A stretch of DNA of 64,000 nt from Tahibacter aquaticus (GCF_004363655.1 NZ_SNZH01000004.1:124001-188000), one strand, 5' to 3'; positions 37,693-48,454 are shown, numbered from the stretch's first letter. Notes: generated by a model from the sequence alone, not told the origin. Translations and numbers: made by a program.

Positions 37693-37800
37693 CAAGCCGA
37701 GTTCGGCTTGACGTAGTGGCCCGGTGAGCTAGAGTCGAGGTGTGGGGACTTCTGGAAACCACACCCTCGGTGGCCCGGAATTTTGCGTATTCCGGGCCAC
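37693..37800. other. Hairpin cluster, candidate origin of transfer
   Basis: Three inverted repeats in 108 bp: CAAGCCGA/TCGGCTTG (37693-37710); CGAGGTGTGG with CCACACCCTCG (37736-37769); and the perfect 12-bp pair GTGGCCCGGAAT/ATTCCGGGCCAC (37770-37800). The arm GTGGCCCGG also occurs as a direct repeat at 37716-37724. Such stacked repeats beside a relaxase gene are typical of oriT or plasmid origin regions. Bases 37801-38074 hold no supported gene. Confidence 0.55.
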
Positions 37801-38074
37801 TGACTCTATCCCTACGCTGCCGCGTGTTTGTACAACAGCAGGACTCTCTGTCCTTACTTCTGGGTTCCTTCCTAAGCGTGAAACATCGCGCGGCAACCAA
37901 CGACGACGATCAGTTTGATCGTATGGGCATGGCAGCTATCGGCTACCCCATCCCGGAACAACATAAACTTTCGCTTTTTCTTGTCAACAGCTCTAAGCTC
38001 GACATTTGAACGCCCTGCAATAAATGCGGAGACTGTCATGCTTCGCGTCGCAAGCACGAGCGCTTCTCGGCTTC

Positions 38075-39718
38075 CTATCGCGGCCGTGGTCGCCGTGGCT
38101 TCGCCGGCACTGTCGGCTGCTGCGCAATAGGAAGGCTATCCACCGTGGAGTCCGGGAACACAATCGAAGGCAGTTTTTCCGCACCTGGAAAAGGTGCGTT
38201 CGCGATTCCCTTTTGCTCCTTCGCATGGTCAGCTCCTGCTGCACGTTGTCTGCGCCGCAACTCTGCCCACTGACGCCGGTTCTGCGGCTGGCTCGACTGT
38301 GGTGAATGTTCTTGCCGTTGCGACGCTGTTCGACGCACAGACTCCGGGTTTTTGTTCTCGGGGAATTCTCGGTGACGAACTTCACCTACTACCGACTGAA
38401 CTCTTTCCACCGCTTCAGTGCATGCCTGAGGTGCAGGAGTGACTTCGGCCGAAGGAGGATCGCTCAGTGCGATGCGCTCACTCGCTAGCACTGGATCAGC
38501 TGCAGAGACGTCATCGATTGTCTTCGGGGCTATCCGTGGCGCTGGCAATGCTTCCGGTGAGCGCAACACCGAATGGCCCGCGCTTGTCTGTCGTGATTCG
38601 CGGTCGACTGCTGTGCGCCACAAGTCCGTATCCCAGCGATCGGTTGGATGTAGCCTTGCTCGATCTCCCCGCAGCCTAGCCTCCCGAAGTTCGCGTTCCA
38701 ATTCGTGCCCTCGCCTGCGACCAAGGCGCAGTGTTTCTTTTGCTTGGCGTTTCATGAGTGCGACAGTTTCCGCGAGCGCTGCCAGATAGGGGTTGCGAGA
38801 CTCTTGAGGTAGCCGGCGCGGCCTGTGAGGTCGTGGTGTTGGCAAACCGGCGGGGCGGCTGCGGCGAGGTCTGCGCTTCCGATCAATACCTGCTCGATTC
38901 TTCGCCTCGATCTCCTGACGTAACTCCACGGTACGCAGTCGAGCGAAGTGAGCGAGCGCACGGTTGTCGGTTCGAATAGACGAATTGGCGTCCCGTGCAC
39001 CACTGCTTTCTCCCCGGCGCCGCGCTGCGGTGGCGGCTTTGCCTTCGTGTCGTTGCGGGACACGTACAAGCCGGGCCACCGCTTCCATGTCACCGCGTTC
39101 CGCTGCTTCTTCGGCCTGGGCCACCAACGAGCGGGGGTCAACGCGCGCACTTTTCCCCGCGCCAGCCAAATGCTGATTGATCAGCAGTGCAATGCTCTCG
39201 CGTAGTGCTTTCACCTCGACGGGGCCGGTTGCCTGATCGTCGAGCAGGCGAACTTTCGCACCGAAGCCTTCCAAACCTACTACTCGTGTGGTCATCAACA
39301 GATGGCAGTGATGATTGCGATCATCTCCTCCTTTCCCTGGTTCATGGATAGCCGCCATAACGGCCACGCTGTAGCGCCCCACCAGCAGCTGCGACATAGC
39401 AGCGGTCAATTCCTTGCGTTGGCTCCCATCGAGTTCAGCGGGAAGGGCCACGACAAGCTCACGAGCGACACGCGAATTGATGCGTGTTTCTGCAAGTTCG
39501 GCTTTATTCCACAAGACGTAGGGATCACTCGCCCAAAGTGGTGCATCTGCCGGTGCGTGAGTCGACACCGAATCCACACCGCTGCGGCGACGATAGTCGT
39601 GCACGAGTCCCGTTCGTTCGTCGGCGACACGAAGCCCCGCGCGATAGGCAGCGGCAGCGGTAGCTGACTGCCCTTTCGCACGGCTAAATACCTTGATATC
39701 GACGTAAAAGAGGGCCAC
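38075..39718 (-). CDS. mobA: MobA/MobL-family relaxase
   Basis: A relaxase of about 547 residues that would nick DNA at an oriT and lead the strand during conjugative mobilisation. The N-terminus FYVDIKVFSRAKGQSATAAA followed by AYRAG is the MobA/MobL signature. The three-His metal site is seen in HEPGKGGDDRNHHCHLLMTT. The C-terminal half is Arg- and Gln-rich, low in conservation. The frame is open to 39799; the start is taken at the GTG at 39718, just before ALFYVDI. A neighbouring hairpin cluster (37693-37800) and two small genes on the other strand complete a mobilisation block. Confidence 0.85.
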   Translation of the reverse strand: MALFYVDIKVFSRAKGQSATAAAAYRAGLRVADERTGLVHDYRRRSGVDSVSTHAPADAPLWASDPYVLWNKAELAETRINSRVARELVVALPAELDGSQRKELTAAMSQLLVGRYSVAVMAAIHEPGKGGDDRNHHCHLLMTTRVVGLEGFGAKVRLLDDQATGPVEVKALRESIALLINQHLAGAGKSARVDPRSLVAQAEEAAERGDMEAVARLVRVPQRHEGKAATAARRRGESSGARDANSSIRTDNRALAHFARLRTVELRQEIEAKNRAGIDRKRRPRRSRPAGLPTPRPHRPRRLPQESRNPYLAALAETVALMKRQAKETLRLGRRRGHELERELREARLRGDRARLHPTDRWDTDLWRTAVDRESRQTSAGHSVLRSPEALPAPRIAPKTIDDVSAADPVLASERIALSDPPSAEVTPAPQACTEAVERVQSVVGEVRHREFPENKNPESVRRTASQRQEHSPQSSQPQNRRQWAELRRRQRAAGADHAKEQKGIANAPFPGAEKLPSIVFPDSTVDSLPIAQQPTVPAKPRRPRPR

Positions 39719-40205
39719 CGATGTAATCGCCACTGCGCACTGTTCGTGTCGACGGTAAATCGCGAAACAGCAATGGCAAGATGACGACCGAAGGCCCACT
39801 GCGGCAGATCAGTGACGCGGCAGGCTTCGCTCCGTTTCTTCTTGCGGCGCGCAGCGCCGGGGTCTGGGGCGAAGCTCCAGCGCATCGCCGACCGAAGGGC
39901 GGCGCAAACTCGAAGAGTTTGCGTAGATGCGCTCTTGCTTCGAAAATTTCCCCGTTGAACTCGACGAAATCGCGACTTTCGAGACTCGATCAGAGCACCA
40001 CGCTGTGACTTCATTCTGACGCTGCATACGATGCTGCGGCGTTCTGTATTCGTGCGGAAAACGACGGATCGAATCGAGCATCTTTTTCGCAAAGCCCGCT
40101 CTACCGCAGGCGCAACAAGGCACACGTGGGCGCATATTTTTCATATTGCGCAAGTGGTTGGCCTGCAGTTTTATGGGGCTACCACCCACAACACATGGAC
40201 ACACC
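39719..40205. other. 487-bp divergent region between relaxase and small genes
   Basis: It separates the minus-strand relaxase from two plus-strand genes, so it likely holds both promoters and possibly oriT. A minus-strand frame at 39809-40207, with a Cys-rich start (PCCACGRAGFAKKMLDSIRR), might be a small gene, but composition is not convincing. Confidence 0.35.
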
Positions 40206-40529
40206 ATGCATCTCAGCGTCGAATTAAAATCAGCAATTCTCTACTTCATTCACACGTCATCTCTGCTGCCCGGCATGCCCACGGAGTATCGGGATCCCGA
40301 CAAGCACCTGTCACGCGACGATCTTCGTGAACTCATGGATAACGCGACGATGGTTTACTCATTGGCTCGCCATATTTTCGAGCGTTGGCCCACGTCACCA
40401 TCACTGAAACTCGTGCCCGAACCAGGGCGCAAACGAGTCACGGAAGAAGCGGAACCGAATGGGGATCAAGAGGCACCGCTTCGATCAGATCCAGCCGCTC
40501 CCACGAAACCTCGCAGGCCCCGCGTATGA
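40206..40529 (+). CDS. Small hypothetical mobilisation-region protein, 107 aa
   Basis: The N-terminal ~60 residues look folded and helical (MHLSVELKSAILYFIHTSSL; LRELMDNATMVYSLARHIFE), while the C-terminal third is a Pro/Glu/Arg-rich tail. Its stop overlaps the ATG of the next gene (ATGA at 40526-40529), so the two are one transcript. No family recognised; by place it may assist relaxase function. An ATGGACACA motif shared with the integrase region lies directly before its start (40196-40204). Confidence 0.55.
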   Translation: MHLSVELKSAILYFIHTSSLLPGMPTEYRDPDKHLSRDDLRELMDNATMVYSLARHIFERWPTSPSLKLVPEPGRKRVTEEAEPNGDQEAPLRSDPAAPTKPRRPRV

Positions 40530-40990
40530 AGGACGATTCGGCAGCAGAGCAGCGCATGAATGACGAAGTTGCACGGGCAGCGCGACGGGAAGCACAACGG
40601 CAAGCACGGAAGCTTTTACGTGAAATGCGGGAAGTTGATCGACACCGAGCAGAGGCACGACGCAAAGTGTCGCGAAGTCGAGCAGCAATCGGGTCACTCG
40701 TGATGCGTCTCGTGCCTGATTGGACAACAGCAGAGGTAGCGGGCGCCGTGTTGGATAGCCGATCTCGTGTGGCGAAATCCACGACGGTGCGAGTGGCGTT
40801 CCGTCGCTATGGCGAACAGCACCTGGGCGGTCGGCGTACCGCTCCGGGTGCGCAATCGCAAGAGGAAATGAAACCGTCTGCCGATCAGGTGATTGACCTA
40901 CCGGGGCTCGCTCCGGCTTCTACTGAGGAAGATCGCGCGAAGTTGGCTGCAGCGATGGGAAACGACCATCCCGATTGGCCGTTTGAGTAA
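40526..40990 (+). CDS. Small coiled-coil hypothetical protein, 154 aa
   Basis: The N-terminal ~65 residues are a highly charged helix (RAARREAQRQARKLLREMRE), probably a coiled coil. A compact middle part (SLVMRLVPDWTTAEVAGAVL ... TTVRVAFRRYGEQHLG) has an HTH-like rhythm, so a DNA-binding role is possible. Translation is coupled to the preceding gene by ATGA. No family recognised; a mobilisation accessory role is inferred only from position. Confidence 0.55.
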   Translation: MKDDSAAEQRMNDEVARAARREAQRQARKLLREMREVDRHRAEARRKVSRSRAAIGSLVMRLVPDWTTAEVAGAVLDSRSRVAKSTTVRVAFRRYGEQHLGGRRTAPGAQSQEEMKPSADQVIDLPGLAPASTEEDRAKLAAAMGNDHPDWPFE

Positions 40991-41085
40991 GCACTTACCA
41001 GTAGTAAAGAGGCATACAGGTGTTCAACCTGCCACGCGAATTCTCCGTGGTCCCTGTGCCCTGCCCCAATCCGCTTTGTTTTCGC

Positions 41086-41577
41086 CTACTGTTCCGGCCT
41101 CTCCAGCGCCTGACGCAAGGCAGCCGCCTCGCGCATAGCTCTCATCGCATCATCGGCACGATCTGCCAACGCACGCAGAGTCGCGGCGTACAGCTCACTC
41201 CATTTCTTGCGCTGCTCGACATCGGCCCAAGGCTTTTCCAGTGCGTCAGGCAATGCCAGCACCTCGAACAGTGCGGCTTCGCAAACGTGCTCCAAAATCG
41301 CCGTCTCAGCGGTGAGGACGTGGTCCATCAGATAGCCTTGGGCGTCGGTCACCCAGGGCTGGGGTTCGAGGATCTGCGCCAGCGTGTCGAAGCGCATCAC
41401 CCGGCCGCGTAAAAGTATCCGCTGTAGAACATCGATTGCCGCTTGATGGCGGCGGCTGTCGGCGGTCAAACGAAGGATATCGATGGCCTGGTTCGCACGC
41501 GCATCGGCGGCGGCGCGGCGTTGCGCCAAGGTGTCAGCTGCCTCCCTAGGCGTCCTTCGGACTTCAATCGCCCCCAC
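41086..41577 (-). CDS. Helical accessory protein overlapping the integrase gene
   Basis: A 163-residue, almost fully helical, charged protein (AQRRAAADARANQAIDILRL; ELYAATLRALADRADDAMRA). Its start lies within the last 14 bases of the integrase gene, so it is translated from the same message. It may be an integrase partner or directionality factor. No HTH is obvious and no family is recognised. Confidence 0.65.
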   Translation of the reverse strand: MGAIEVRRTPREAADTLAQRRAAADARANQAIDILRLTADSRRHQAAIDVLQRILLRGRVMRFDTLAQILEPQPWVTDAQGYLMDHVLTAETAILEHVCEAALFEVLALPDALEKPWADVEQRKKWSELYAATLRALADRADDAMRAMREAAALRQALERPEQ

Positions 41578-43441
41578 GCTTGCGTCCTCGGTATTTGGGT
41601 ACGTTCAACGGCGTGTCGTCGCGCTCGTCCAAGCGAGGATAAGCTTCGTTGCCTGCCTCACGCAGCAGGTTCCAGGTCGAAGGACTCGTGGCAATGATGG
41701 CTTCATCCACTTTGGCCATCGCCGCACGCAGATCCGGCCACTCTGCCTCGGAATAGCGCTGACTGACTTCGGCCATCGCCGTCGCCTTGTCGTCGGGATT
41801 GTGGTGCCTGAGCAACTGACTGACCATGTGACCAGAAAGCAGCTTGGCGGCGAACCGGCCCATGGTCCGCCGGAAATCGTGCATCGTCAGGCCAATATCC
41901 GACAAACTCGCATCTTCTCGGATGGTGGCCAGGATCGATTTGCTATCGAGGTAGTGACCGGCAACGGCGTTCGGATTGCGCGCCGGGAACACCCAGCGCC
42001 CCACCTGCTCCAAGCGCCATTCGGCACGCTCTACTACGGCATCGGCCTTCGCACGCACCACAACGTCCCGCGTGCGGGAACGAACGGCAGCAGCTGCCGA
42101 GCGGCCTTTCTCGATCTCGGCGGCCAGCGCCTGCTCCGCTTCCCTGCGTGCGTCCACACGCCAACGCAGTACGCGCTCAGCGAAGTAAGCCACAGGCAGC
42201 AGTTGAGCTTCGCCGGCTTTCGTGTCGTGCAGGAAGACTTGTGAGCCGCGCAAGCCGGTGATGGGATTCTTCGCCGTCGATGTCGGTGCCAGCCACACCC
42301 ATGAGGCTAGGCCGCGCAATTCTTCCGGCGAGCAGCTTTCGAACCAGCACAGCCGAGCGGATTCGCTGCGTCGCGTTCCCCATAGCAGGGTCAGCAAGAT
42401 GTAGTCGATTGCGGTGGCATTGCGGCCGTTCTGCATGTCGCGACGCTCGACTAGCGATTTCAGCACCGTCGGCAGCGATCGTTGCCCCGTAGCGGTGTCA
42501 TCGACGCCCAGCGGATTTCGCACCCGTGCCGCCTCGTAGTGCTTGCGCAGCTCACGGGTCGACCGATAAAGACCTTCGTCGGCCAGCACAGTGAACGGGT
42601 TGTGCATCAACGCGGGGCGGCGCAATGCCGCATCGGCCGCCTTGCGCTCCTGATTGATGACCCGGTCGACCGCACGCGAGGCATCGGCCATCGTATGCTC
42701 GGCCGCTGCCATTCCGGCCGCGTAGGCCAGCTCCACGTTCTTCCCGGTAAGGCGTAGCTGCGAGACCAGTGCAGCGCGGTCTAGACACCACCAGGCTCCG
42801 GCCTGGATCAGCTTCTTCTTGACCTCGGTCGGCACGCGATTGGACCGGGTCATCGCGGAATGCCGGAGCCGATTCCAAGCATCTTTGATCAACTCGTCGG
42901 TCAAGCTGGTGATCGCCACATCGGCCAGATCGACCTCAGGCCGGGACAGGCGGACCAGCGAATCCTCGGCGCCCTCAACACCGGTGGCCTTGACCTTGCC
43001 CCGCGCCTGCAAGCTTTTCAGATAGTCGACATAGCCTTGCAGGGCGCGGCCCACCGTGAGTGCGCGCGCATCCTGCGCGGCCTGGGCCTCCACCAGGACT
43101 CGGCGGGGATCCTCGCCGGTTTCCCGGATGAAGGACCGCTTGGCACCGGCGAGTTCGTGGGCTTTGGAAAGCGTGAGTTCAGCAACTGATCCGAGCGAGA
43201 TGCGCACCGCCTTCGTTCCGACTCTTGACCGGATCTCGTAGAACGCGCCCTTGGGGCCGACATAGATGGTGAAGCCAGCTGGAGCACCTTGCGAACCGTC
43301 GGCGAAGCGATAAGGACTGCGGCCGGGATTCGGCTCAAGCGTCGTCTTTCCCTGCGAGTCCAGCACCGGGCGCTGCCCGACGTCCAGCCCCCGCAGTTGA
43401 GCTTGCGACAGGCGATACTTCACAACCTTAGGTTGCGGCAT
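41564..43441 (-). CDS. Tyrosine-type site-specific integrase
   Basis: A 625-residue integrase, longer than phage integrases. Catalytic residues appear in order: Arg in [11 protein letters not shown], the H-x-x-R box in [11 protein letters not shown], His in LLRHHNPDD and Tyr in SQRYSEAEW. The N-terminal part has an arm-binding-like segment ([20 protein letters not shown]). The ATG at 43441 starts [11 protein letters not shown]. It sits directly beside the 5' end of mutS, the usual arrangement of an integrase next to its attachment site, with repeated ATGGACACA motifs between. Confidence 0.88.
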   Translation of the reverse strand: MPQPKVVKYRLSQAQLRGLDVGQRPVLDSQGKTTLEPNPGRSPYRFADGSQGAPAGFTIYVGPKGAFYEIRSRVGTKAVRISLGSVAELTLSKAHELAGAKRSFIRETGEDPRRVLVEAQAAQDARALTVGRALQGYVDYLKSLQARGKVKATGVEGAEDSLVRLSRPEVDLADVAITSLTDELIKDAWNRLRHSAMTRSNRVPTEVKKKLIQAGAWWCLDRAALVSQLRLTGKNVELAYAAGMAAAEHTMADASRAVDRVINQERKAADAALRRPALMHNPFTVLADEGLYRSTRELRKHYEAARVRNPLGVDDTATGQRSLPTVLKSLVERRDMQNGRNATAIDYILLTLLWGTRRSESARLCWFESCSPEELRGLASWVWLAPTSTAKNPITGLRGSQVFLHDTKAGEAQLLPVAYFAERVLRWRVDARREAEQALAAEIEKGRSAAAAVRSRTRDVVVRAKADAVVERAEWRLEQVGRWVFPARNPNAVAGHYLDSKSILATIREDASLSDIGLTMHDFRRTMGRFAAKLLSGHMVSQLLRHHNPDDKATAMAEVSQRYSEAEWPDLRAAMAKVDEAIIATSPSTWNLLREAGNEAYPRLDERDDTPLNVPKYRGRKRGGD

Positions 43442-43452
43442 CCTGCACCCCG

Positions 43453-43545
43453 TGTGTCCATGGCCAGCTAATTGTGCCACGCCTCCATGTTCTATGGACA
43501 CAAGGGCCAGTGCAATCAAAGGCCCATGGACACCATATGGACACA
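43453..43545. repeat. ATGGACACA motif array between integrase and mutS
   Basis: TGTGTCCAT (43453-43461) is an inverted copy. ATGGACACA is at 43494-43502 and 43537-43545, and ATGGACACC at 43526-43534. A further copy is at 40196-40204. The spacing suggests arm-type binding sites for the integrase, or an operator; the attachment site probably lies here. Confidence 0.6.
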
Positions 43546-43589
43546 CATTACCCCGAAAAATGACTACATCGGAACACAGCTCATTGATT

Positions 43590-46208
43590 ATGACCGCCCA
43601 GACAAGCGAACAACCAATTGTTTCAAAAGATATTTTAACGGGCAAGTCCGGCAGCAGTGAGCATACCCCACTCATGCGCCAATACTTTGCCGCCAAGGCC
43701 GACTATCCCGAGACGCTCGTGTTTTTCCGCATGGGCGATTTCTACGAACTGTTTTACGACGACGCCCGCAAGGCGGCACGGCTGCTCGACATCACCCTGA
43801 CCCAGCGCGGCAATTCGGCCGGCCAGCCGATTCCCATGGCAGGCATTCCGCATCACTCGGCCGAGGGCTATCTGGCACGGCTGGTCAAGCTGGGCGAGTC
43901 GGCGGCGATCTGCGAGCAGATCGGCGATCCGGCACTGGCCAAGGGTCTGGTCGAACGCAAGGTCGTGCGCGTCATCACGCCGGGCACGGTGACCGACGAA
44001 GCCCTGCTGGAAGAACGCCGCGACAATTTCCTGCTCGCCATTGCCGCCGGCAAGACCGGCTATGGCCTGGCCTGGGTCGATCTGGCCAGCGGCCGCTTCT
44101 TGCTGACCGAAGCCGCCAGCGCCGAAGCCCTGGCCTCGGAGCTGGCGCGGCTGCAGCCGGCGGAAAGCCTGGTCAGCGAGGACGTGGCCTGGCCGCGCTT
44201 CGTCAGCGAGCTGCCGGGCCTGCGCAAGCGCGCACCCTGGCATTTCGACGGCGAGACGGCGACGCGCCAGCTCTGCCGTTTCTTCGGTACGCGCGACCTG
44301 TCGGGCTTCGGTTGCGAGGGCCTGCCGCTGGCGGTTGCCGCGGCGGGCTGCCTTCTGGGCTATGTGGAAGAAACACAAAAGAGTGCTTTGCCACATCTGT
44401 CCGGCCTCGCGGTGGAGAATGCCGCCGAGACGATTGCCCTGGATGCCGCGACGCGGCGCAACCTCGAACTGGACACACATGCCAGCGGGCGCAGCGAACA
44501 CACCTTGCTCGGCGTGCTCGACCACAGCGTCACTCCGATGGGCGCGCGCCTGCTCAAGCGCTGGCTGCACCGGCCGCTGCGCGGCCAGGATCTGCTGCGC
44601 CATCGCTACCAGGCCATCGCCGCGCTGATCGACGAACGCCGTGGCGGCGGCCTGCGCGAGGTGCTGCGCGGCATCGGCGATCTGGAACGCATACTCGCCC
44701 GCGTCGCCCTGCGTTCGGCGCGGCCGCGCGATCTGTCCACCTTGCGTGACGGTCTGCAACTGACGCCGCAACTGCGCGAACGCCTGGCCGGCGCCGACAG
44801 CCCGCTGCTGACTCGCCTGCTCGACAGCCTGGGCGAGCATGCTGCCACTGCGCATTACCTGGCGACGGCGATCGTCGATCAGCCACCAGCCCTGCTGCGC
44901 GACGGCGGCGTGCTGCGCAGCGATTTCGACGTCGAGCTGGACGAGTTGCGCGTCCTGTCCACCAATGCAGACCAGTTCCTGCTCGACCTGGAGCAGCGCG
45001 AGCGCGAAGCCAGCGGTATTGCAACCCTCAAGGTCGGCTACAACCGCGTTCACGGCTACTACATCGAAATCACCAATTCCCATGTCGATCGCGCGCCTAC
45101 GCACTACACCCGGCGCCAGACCATCAAGGGCGCCGAGCGCTATATCACCGAGGAACTGAAAAGCTTCGAAGACAAGGTGCTGTCGGCACGGGAGCGTTCG
45201 CTGATGCGCGAACGCGCACTGTACGAAGGGGTGCTGGATAGCTTGAACGCGCAGTTGCAGGCGCTCAGGCAAGCCGCTGCGGCGATGGCCGAGCTGGACG
45301 TACTGGCGTCGCTGGCCGACCGTGCCGAAGCCCTGAACTGGGCCGCACCGGAGCTGACCTCCGAAGCCGGCATACATATCCGCCGCGGCCGTCATCCGGT
45401 GGTGGAACAGGTTCGCGACGATCCGTTCGAGCCCAACGACCTGCTGCTCGATGACAGCCGCCGCATGCTGGTCATCACCGGCCCGAACATGGGCGGCAAA
45501 TCGACGTATATGCGCCAGGCCGCGCTGATCGTGCTGCTGGCGCATATCGGCAGTTTCGTGCCAGCGGACGCAGCCCGCATCGGGCCTGTCGATCGCATCT
45601 TCACCCGCATCGGTGCCGGCGACGACCTTTCCCGCGGCCAGTCCACCTTCATGGTGGAAATGTCCGAGACGGCGAACATTCTTCACAATGCCACATCTCA
45701 CAGTCTGGTGCTGATGGACGAAGTCGGCCGCGGCACCTCGACCTATGACGGCCTGGCCCTGGCCAAGGCCTGTGCGGTGCAGCTGGCGGACAAGAATCGG
45801 GCATTCACCCTGTTCGCCACGCATTATTTCGAGCTGACCGAACTGAGCCAGCAGTACGCCGGCATCGCCAACGTGCATCTGGATGCGGTCGAATACGGCG
45901 ACAGCCTGGTGTTCATGCATGCGGTGAAGGAAGGCCCGGCCAATCGCAGCTTCGGTCTGCAGGTGGCCGCGCTGGCCGGCCTGCCCAAGGGCGTGATTAC
46001 CAATGCGCGGCGCTATCTGGCGGCGTTGGAGCAGCAGCCGGCCTCAGTGCCGGCCGCCACCAGCGCCGCAGCGCTGGGCATGCCGCAGCAGATGGGCTTG
46101 TTCGCGCAATCGTCGGCAGCGGAAAAAGCGCTGCGCGAGCTCGATCCGGACGAACTGACGCCGAAGTCGGCGCTGGAGGCGATCTACCGGTTGCGGGCAT
46201 TGCTGTAG
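43590..46208 (+). CDS. mutS: DNA mismatch repair protein MutS
   Basis: An 872-residue mismatch-recognition ATPase. The N-terminal mismatch-binding motif is [19 protein letters not shown] with the Phe-x-Glu wedge. Connector, lever and clamp domains follow. The ATPase has Walker [11 protein letters not shown], Walker [20 protein letters not shown] and the C-terminal helix-turn-helix dimer region. The start is uncertain: ATG at 43590 gives a length near the usual 850-870 residues, 43560 is possible, and neither has a strong ribosome binding site. The adjoining island may have replaced its original upstream region and promoter. Confidence 0.96.
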   Translation: MTAQTSEQPIVSKDILTGKSGSSEHTPLMRQYFAAKADYPETLVFFRMGDFYELFYDDARKAARLLDITLTQRGNSAGQPIPMAGIPHHSAEGYLARLVKLGESAAICEQIGDPALAKGLVERKVVRVITPGTVTDEALLEERRDNFLLAIAAGKTGYGLAWVDLASGRFLLTEAASAEALASELARLQPAESLVSEDVAWPRFVSELPGLRKRAPWHFDGETATRQLCRFFGTRDLSGFGCEGLPLAVAAAGCLLGYVEETQKSALPHLSGLAVENAAETIALDAATRRNLELDTHASGRSEHTLLGVLDHSVTPMGARLLKRWLHRPLRGQDLLRHRYQAIAALIDERRGGGLREVLRGIGDLERILARVALRSARPRDLSTLRDGLQLTPQLRERLAGADSPLLTRLLDSLGEHAATAHYLATAIVDQPPALLRDGGVLRSDFDVELDELRVLSTNADQFLLDLEQREREASGIATLKVGYNRVHGYYIEITNSHVDRAPTHYTRRQTIKGAERYITEELKSFEDKVLSARERSLMRERALYEGVLDSLNAQLQALRQAAAAMAELDVLASLADRAEALNWAAPELTSEAGIHIRRGRHPVVEQVRDDPFEPNDLLLDDSRRMLVITGPNMGGKSTYMRQAALIVLLAHIGSFVPADAARIGPVDRIFTRIGAGDDLSRGQSTFMVEMSETANILHNATSHSLVLMDEVGRGTSTYDGLALAKACAVQLADKNRAFTLFATHYFELTELSQQYAGIANVHLDAVEYGDSLVFMHAVKEGPANRSFGLQVAALAGLPKGVITNARRYLAALEQQPASVPAATSAAALGMPQQMGLFAQSSAAEKALRELDPDELTPKSALEAIYRLRALL

Positions 46209-46243
46209 GGCCTCGCGGCGCAATTCGCGCTGCTCATCGCGCC

Positions 46244-48454
46244 CTACGTGGAGGTTGCGGCGGTGTAGAGGAAATTCTCCAGCGCTGGCAGCACGTCGGC
46301 ATTGTGGAAAAGACCGGCATTGCACTGTTCGATCTGCGTACGCAACTTCTGCCGCGCCGCTGGGTCGGCGCACAAGGCGACAGCCTTGGCGACGTAGTCG
46401 TCGTCGCTGCTGGCAACCAGCTGCGGCAGGTCGAGCATGCGCAGCATTGCCGCGGTCTGCCTTCCACGCGCGAAGAAGCCGTCAAAGGTCAGCACGGGCG
46501 TGCCCATGCCCAAGGCATCGAGACTGGTACCGCCACCGCTGAAGCCGGGCGAATCGAGGATGAGATCGGCCTGCCGCACCAGCGCGAGGAATTGCGCATA
46601 GGGCCGCGCATCTTCCATGTGCAGGCAATCGTCCGGATCCAGTCCGTACAGGCGCAAAGCCGTCACCAGCCGCGCACGATAGCGTGCAGTGATGCCGTGG
46701 CCGCGATTGAACATCACCAGGCGTGCGCCGCTTTGCACCAGCACGCGCGCGAGTACATCGTCGAAAGCCGGCGGCAGCTTGATCAGGTTCTGCAGGCACA
46801 GCAGCAAGGGCCGTCCATCGGCACGCAATTCGGCGGCGACATCGAATGCGGCCGCGGCAGCCGGCGGGCGAGGTTCGCAGCCCAACCCCGGCAATGACAG
46901 CAGCGATTCGCTGTAGTGCGCGGCGGCATCGGCCGGTTCCAGCGCCTGCGCCGATAGGAAGTAGTCGATCGTCGCCAGGCCCGTGCTGACCGGATGGCCG
47001 TAGGCAGCGCACTGCAGCGGCGCCAGGCGCAGCGCCGCCAGGGCCTGCTGGCGCGGGTCCAGGCCAACATCGAGATAAATCACTACATCCAATTGTGCCG
47101 AATGCAGCGCAGCGGCCAGTTCGTCGAAAGAGCCCTCCGGTTCGGCGTAGTGATCTACCGCTGCACGCAATGCCGCCGTGCGCGCATCCGCACTGGCGCC
47201 GGTATACCAGACATGGCGCTCGAAACGCGCCGGGTCCAGGCCGAGAATCCAGCCGCCGAAATACCGTTCCACCACATGCTGGTGCAGATAGGCACTGACG
47301 AAGCCGACGCGTAGACGTCCACCATGCGCCAGCGCGCGCCAGCCGGGTGGCTGCGCGTAGTGCGGCCGCGCCTGCGCTGCGACAGTCGTAATCAGTTCGC
47401 CGAAACGGCGCTGCCGCGCCGTGTGATCGCCCGGCAGGTAGTGCAGGCCGAAAATCCCGACACACTGCGCAGCCTCGAAGGCGGCCTCGGGCCGGCCCGG
47501 ATCGCGCAGCAGTGCGGCGATACCACTATCGAAATGCGCCAACGCTGTCGCCACTGCCGCATCGTCGGCGGGAATCGCCGGCACGCTCAAGGCAGCTTCC
47601 CAGCGCGCGCGCTCCCACTGCGGCGCCAGGGCCAGAGCCTGCGCGAAAGACTGCTGCGCTGCATCGGCGTTGCCGCTTTCCTGCTTCGCCAGCGCCAACT
47701 GCAGATGGATGGCGGCCACATCGGGCGCCAGTGACGCAGCACGCTGCAAAGGCGCCACAGCCGCATCTGCGTCCTGGGCCAGGCGCAAGGCCGTGCCCAG
47801 CGCTTCCCACCAGGGCGCCGCCTGCGGCTGCAGTCGCGTTGCGGCTTCGGCCAGTTCGCGTGCCTGCGCATGCCGTGCCTGGTCCAGGCGCAGCAGGGCG
47901 AGATTGCCGTTGGCTGTGGCGTCCTTGCCGTGACACTGTTGTGCGCGCAGCAGAAAGCGTTCGGCTTCGTCCAGACGGCCCTGCTTGCGCAGCAGATTGC
48001 CCAGATTGGTCAGCGTATTCAGTGCGTCGGGTTCGCCCACCAGGGCCTGGCGATAGGCCTGCTCGGCCGCGGCCGCATCGCCGGCCTGCTCGCGCAGCAA
48101 AGCGAGGTTATACGCCGCCGGCACATATTCGGGACGTGCGCGCAGGGCCTGGGCAAAGTAGTCGGCGGCAGCGGCAAGATCGCCCTTGGCACGCAGCGCG
48201 AGCGCGAGATTGTTGAGCATCTCGGCCGCGCGCGGACGTAGCTCCACCGCGCGGCGATAGTGCGAAATCGCCTTGTCCACCTTTCCCATCTGGTAAACCG
48301 CTACGCCGAGCAGATGCCAGGCCTCGGCATTGCTGGCATCGAGCTTGGTTACGCGCAGGTAGTGGCTTTCGGCCTGGCCGAACTGGCCGCTGCGGTGATA
48401 GGCCCGGGCCTTGGCGAACAGTTCCAGTACCTGGCGATTGGGCGGTGTCGACAT
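46244..48454 (-). CDS. TPR protein with O-GlcNAc-transferase-like (GT41) domain
   Basis: A 736-residue protein. The N-terminal ~300 residues are about eight TPR units (for example KVDKAISHYRRAVELRPRAA). The C-terminal ~400 residues resemble the GT41/SPINDLY catalytic region: LRVGFVSAYLHQHVVERYFG, LDVVIYLDVGLDPR, CAAYGHPVSTGL, LLLCLQNLIKLPPAFDDV and the nucleotide-binding GGGTSLDALGMGTPVLT. In the family this adds a sugar from a UDP-sugar to protein Ser/Thr. It has a paralogue at 49021-51138. It converges on mutS with a 35-base gap. Confidence 0.88.
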   Translation of the reverse strand: MSTPPNRQVLELFAKARAYHRSGQFGQAESHYLRVTKLDASNAEAWHLLGVAVYQMGKVDKAISHYRRAVELRPRAAEMLNNLALALRAKGDLAAAADYFAQALRARPEYVPAAYNLALLREQAGDAAAAEQAYRQALVGEPDALNTLTNLGNLLRKQGRLDEAERFLLRAQQCHGKDATANGNLALLRLDQARHAQARELAEAATRLQPQAAPWWEALGTALRLAQDADAAVAPLQRAASLAPDVAAIHLQLALAKQESGNADAAQQSFAQALALAPQWERARWEAALSVPAIPADDAAVATALAHFDSGIAALLRDPGRPEAAFEAAQCVGIFGLHYLPGDHTARQRRFGELITTVAAQARPHYAQPPGWRALAHGGRLRVGFVSAYLHQHVVERYFGGWILGLDPARFERHVWYTGASADARTAALRAAVDHYAEPEGSFDELAAALHSAQLDVVIYLDVGLDPRQQALAALRLAPLQCAAYGHPVSTGLATIDYFLSAQALEPADAAAHYSESLLSLPGLGCEPRPPAAAAAFDVAAELRADGRPLLLCLQNLIKLPPAFDDVLARVLVQSGARLVMFNRGHGITARYRARLVTALRLYGLDPDDCLHMEDARPYAQFLALVRQADLILDSPGFSGGGTSLDALGMGTPVLTFDGFFARGRQTAAMLRMLDLPQLVASSDDDYVAKAVALCADPAARQKLRTQIEQCNAGLFHNADVLPALENFLYTAATST

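Noticed and set aside
39406-40125. 239-residue minus-strand frame over the relaxase start
   Set aside because: It overlaps the relaxase N-terminus, whose MobA/L motifs are clear, in a different frame.
43635-45920. 761-residue open frame on the minus strand opposite mutS
   Set aside because: It lies fully inside mutS, which has complete motifs; long antisense frames are expected in GC-rich DNA with strong third-codon bias, and this one has no ribosome binding site or recognisable domain.
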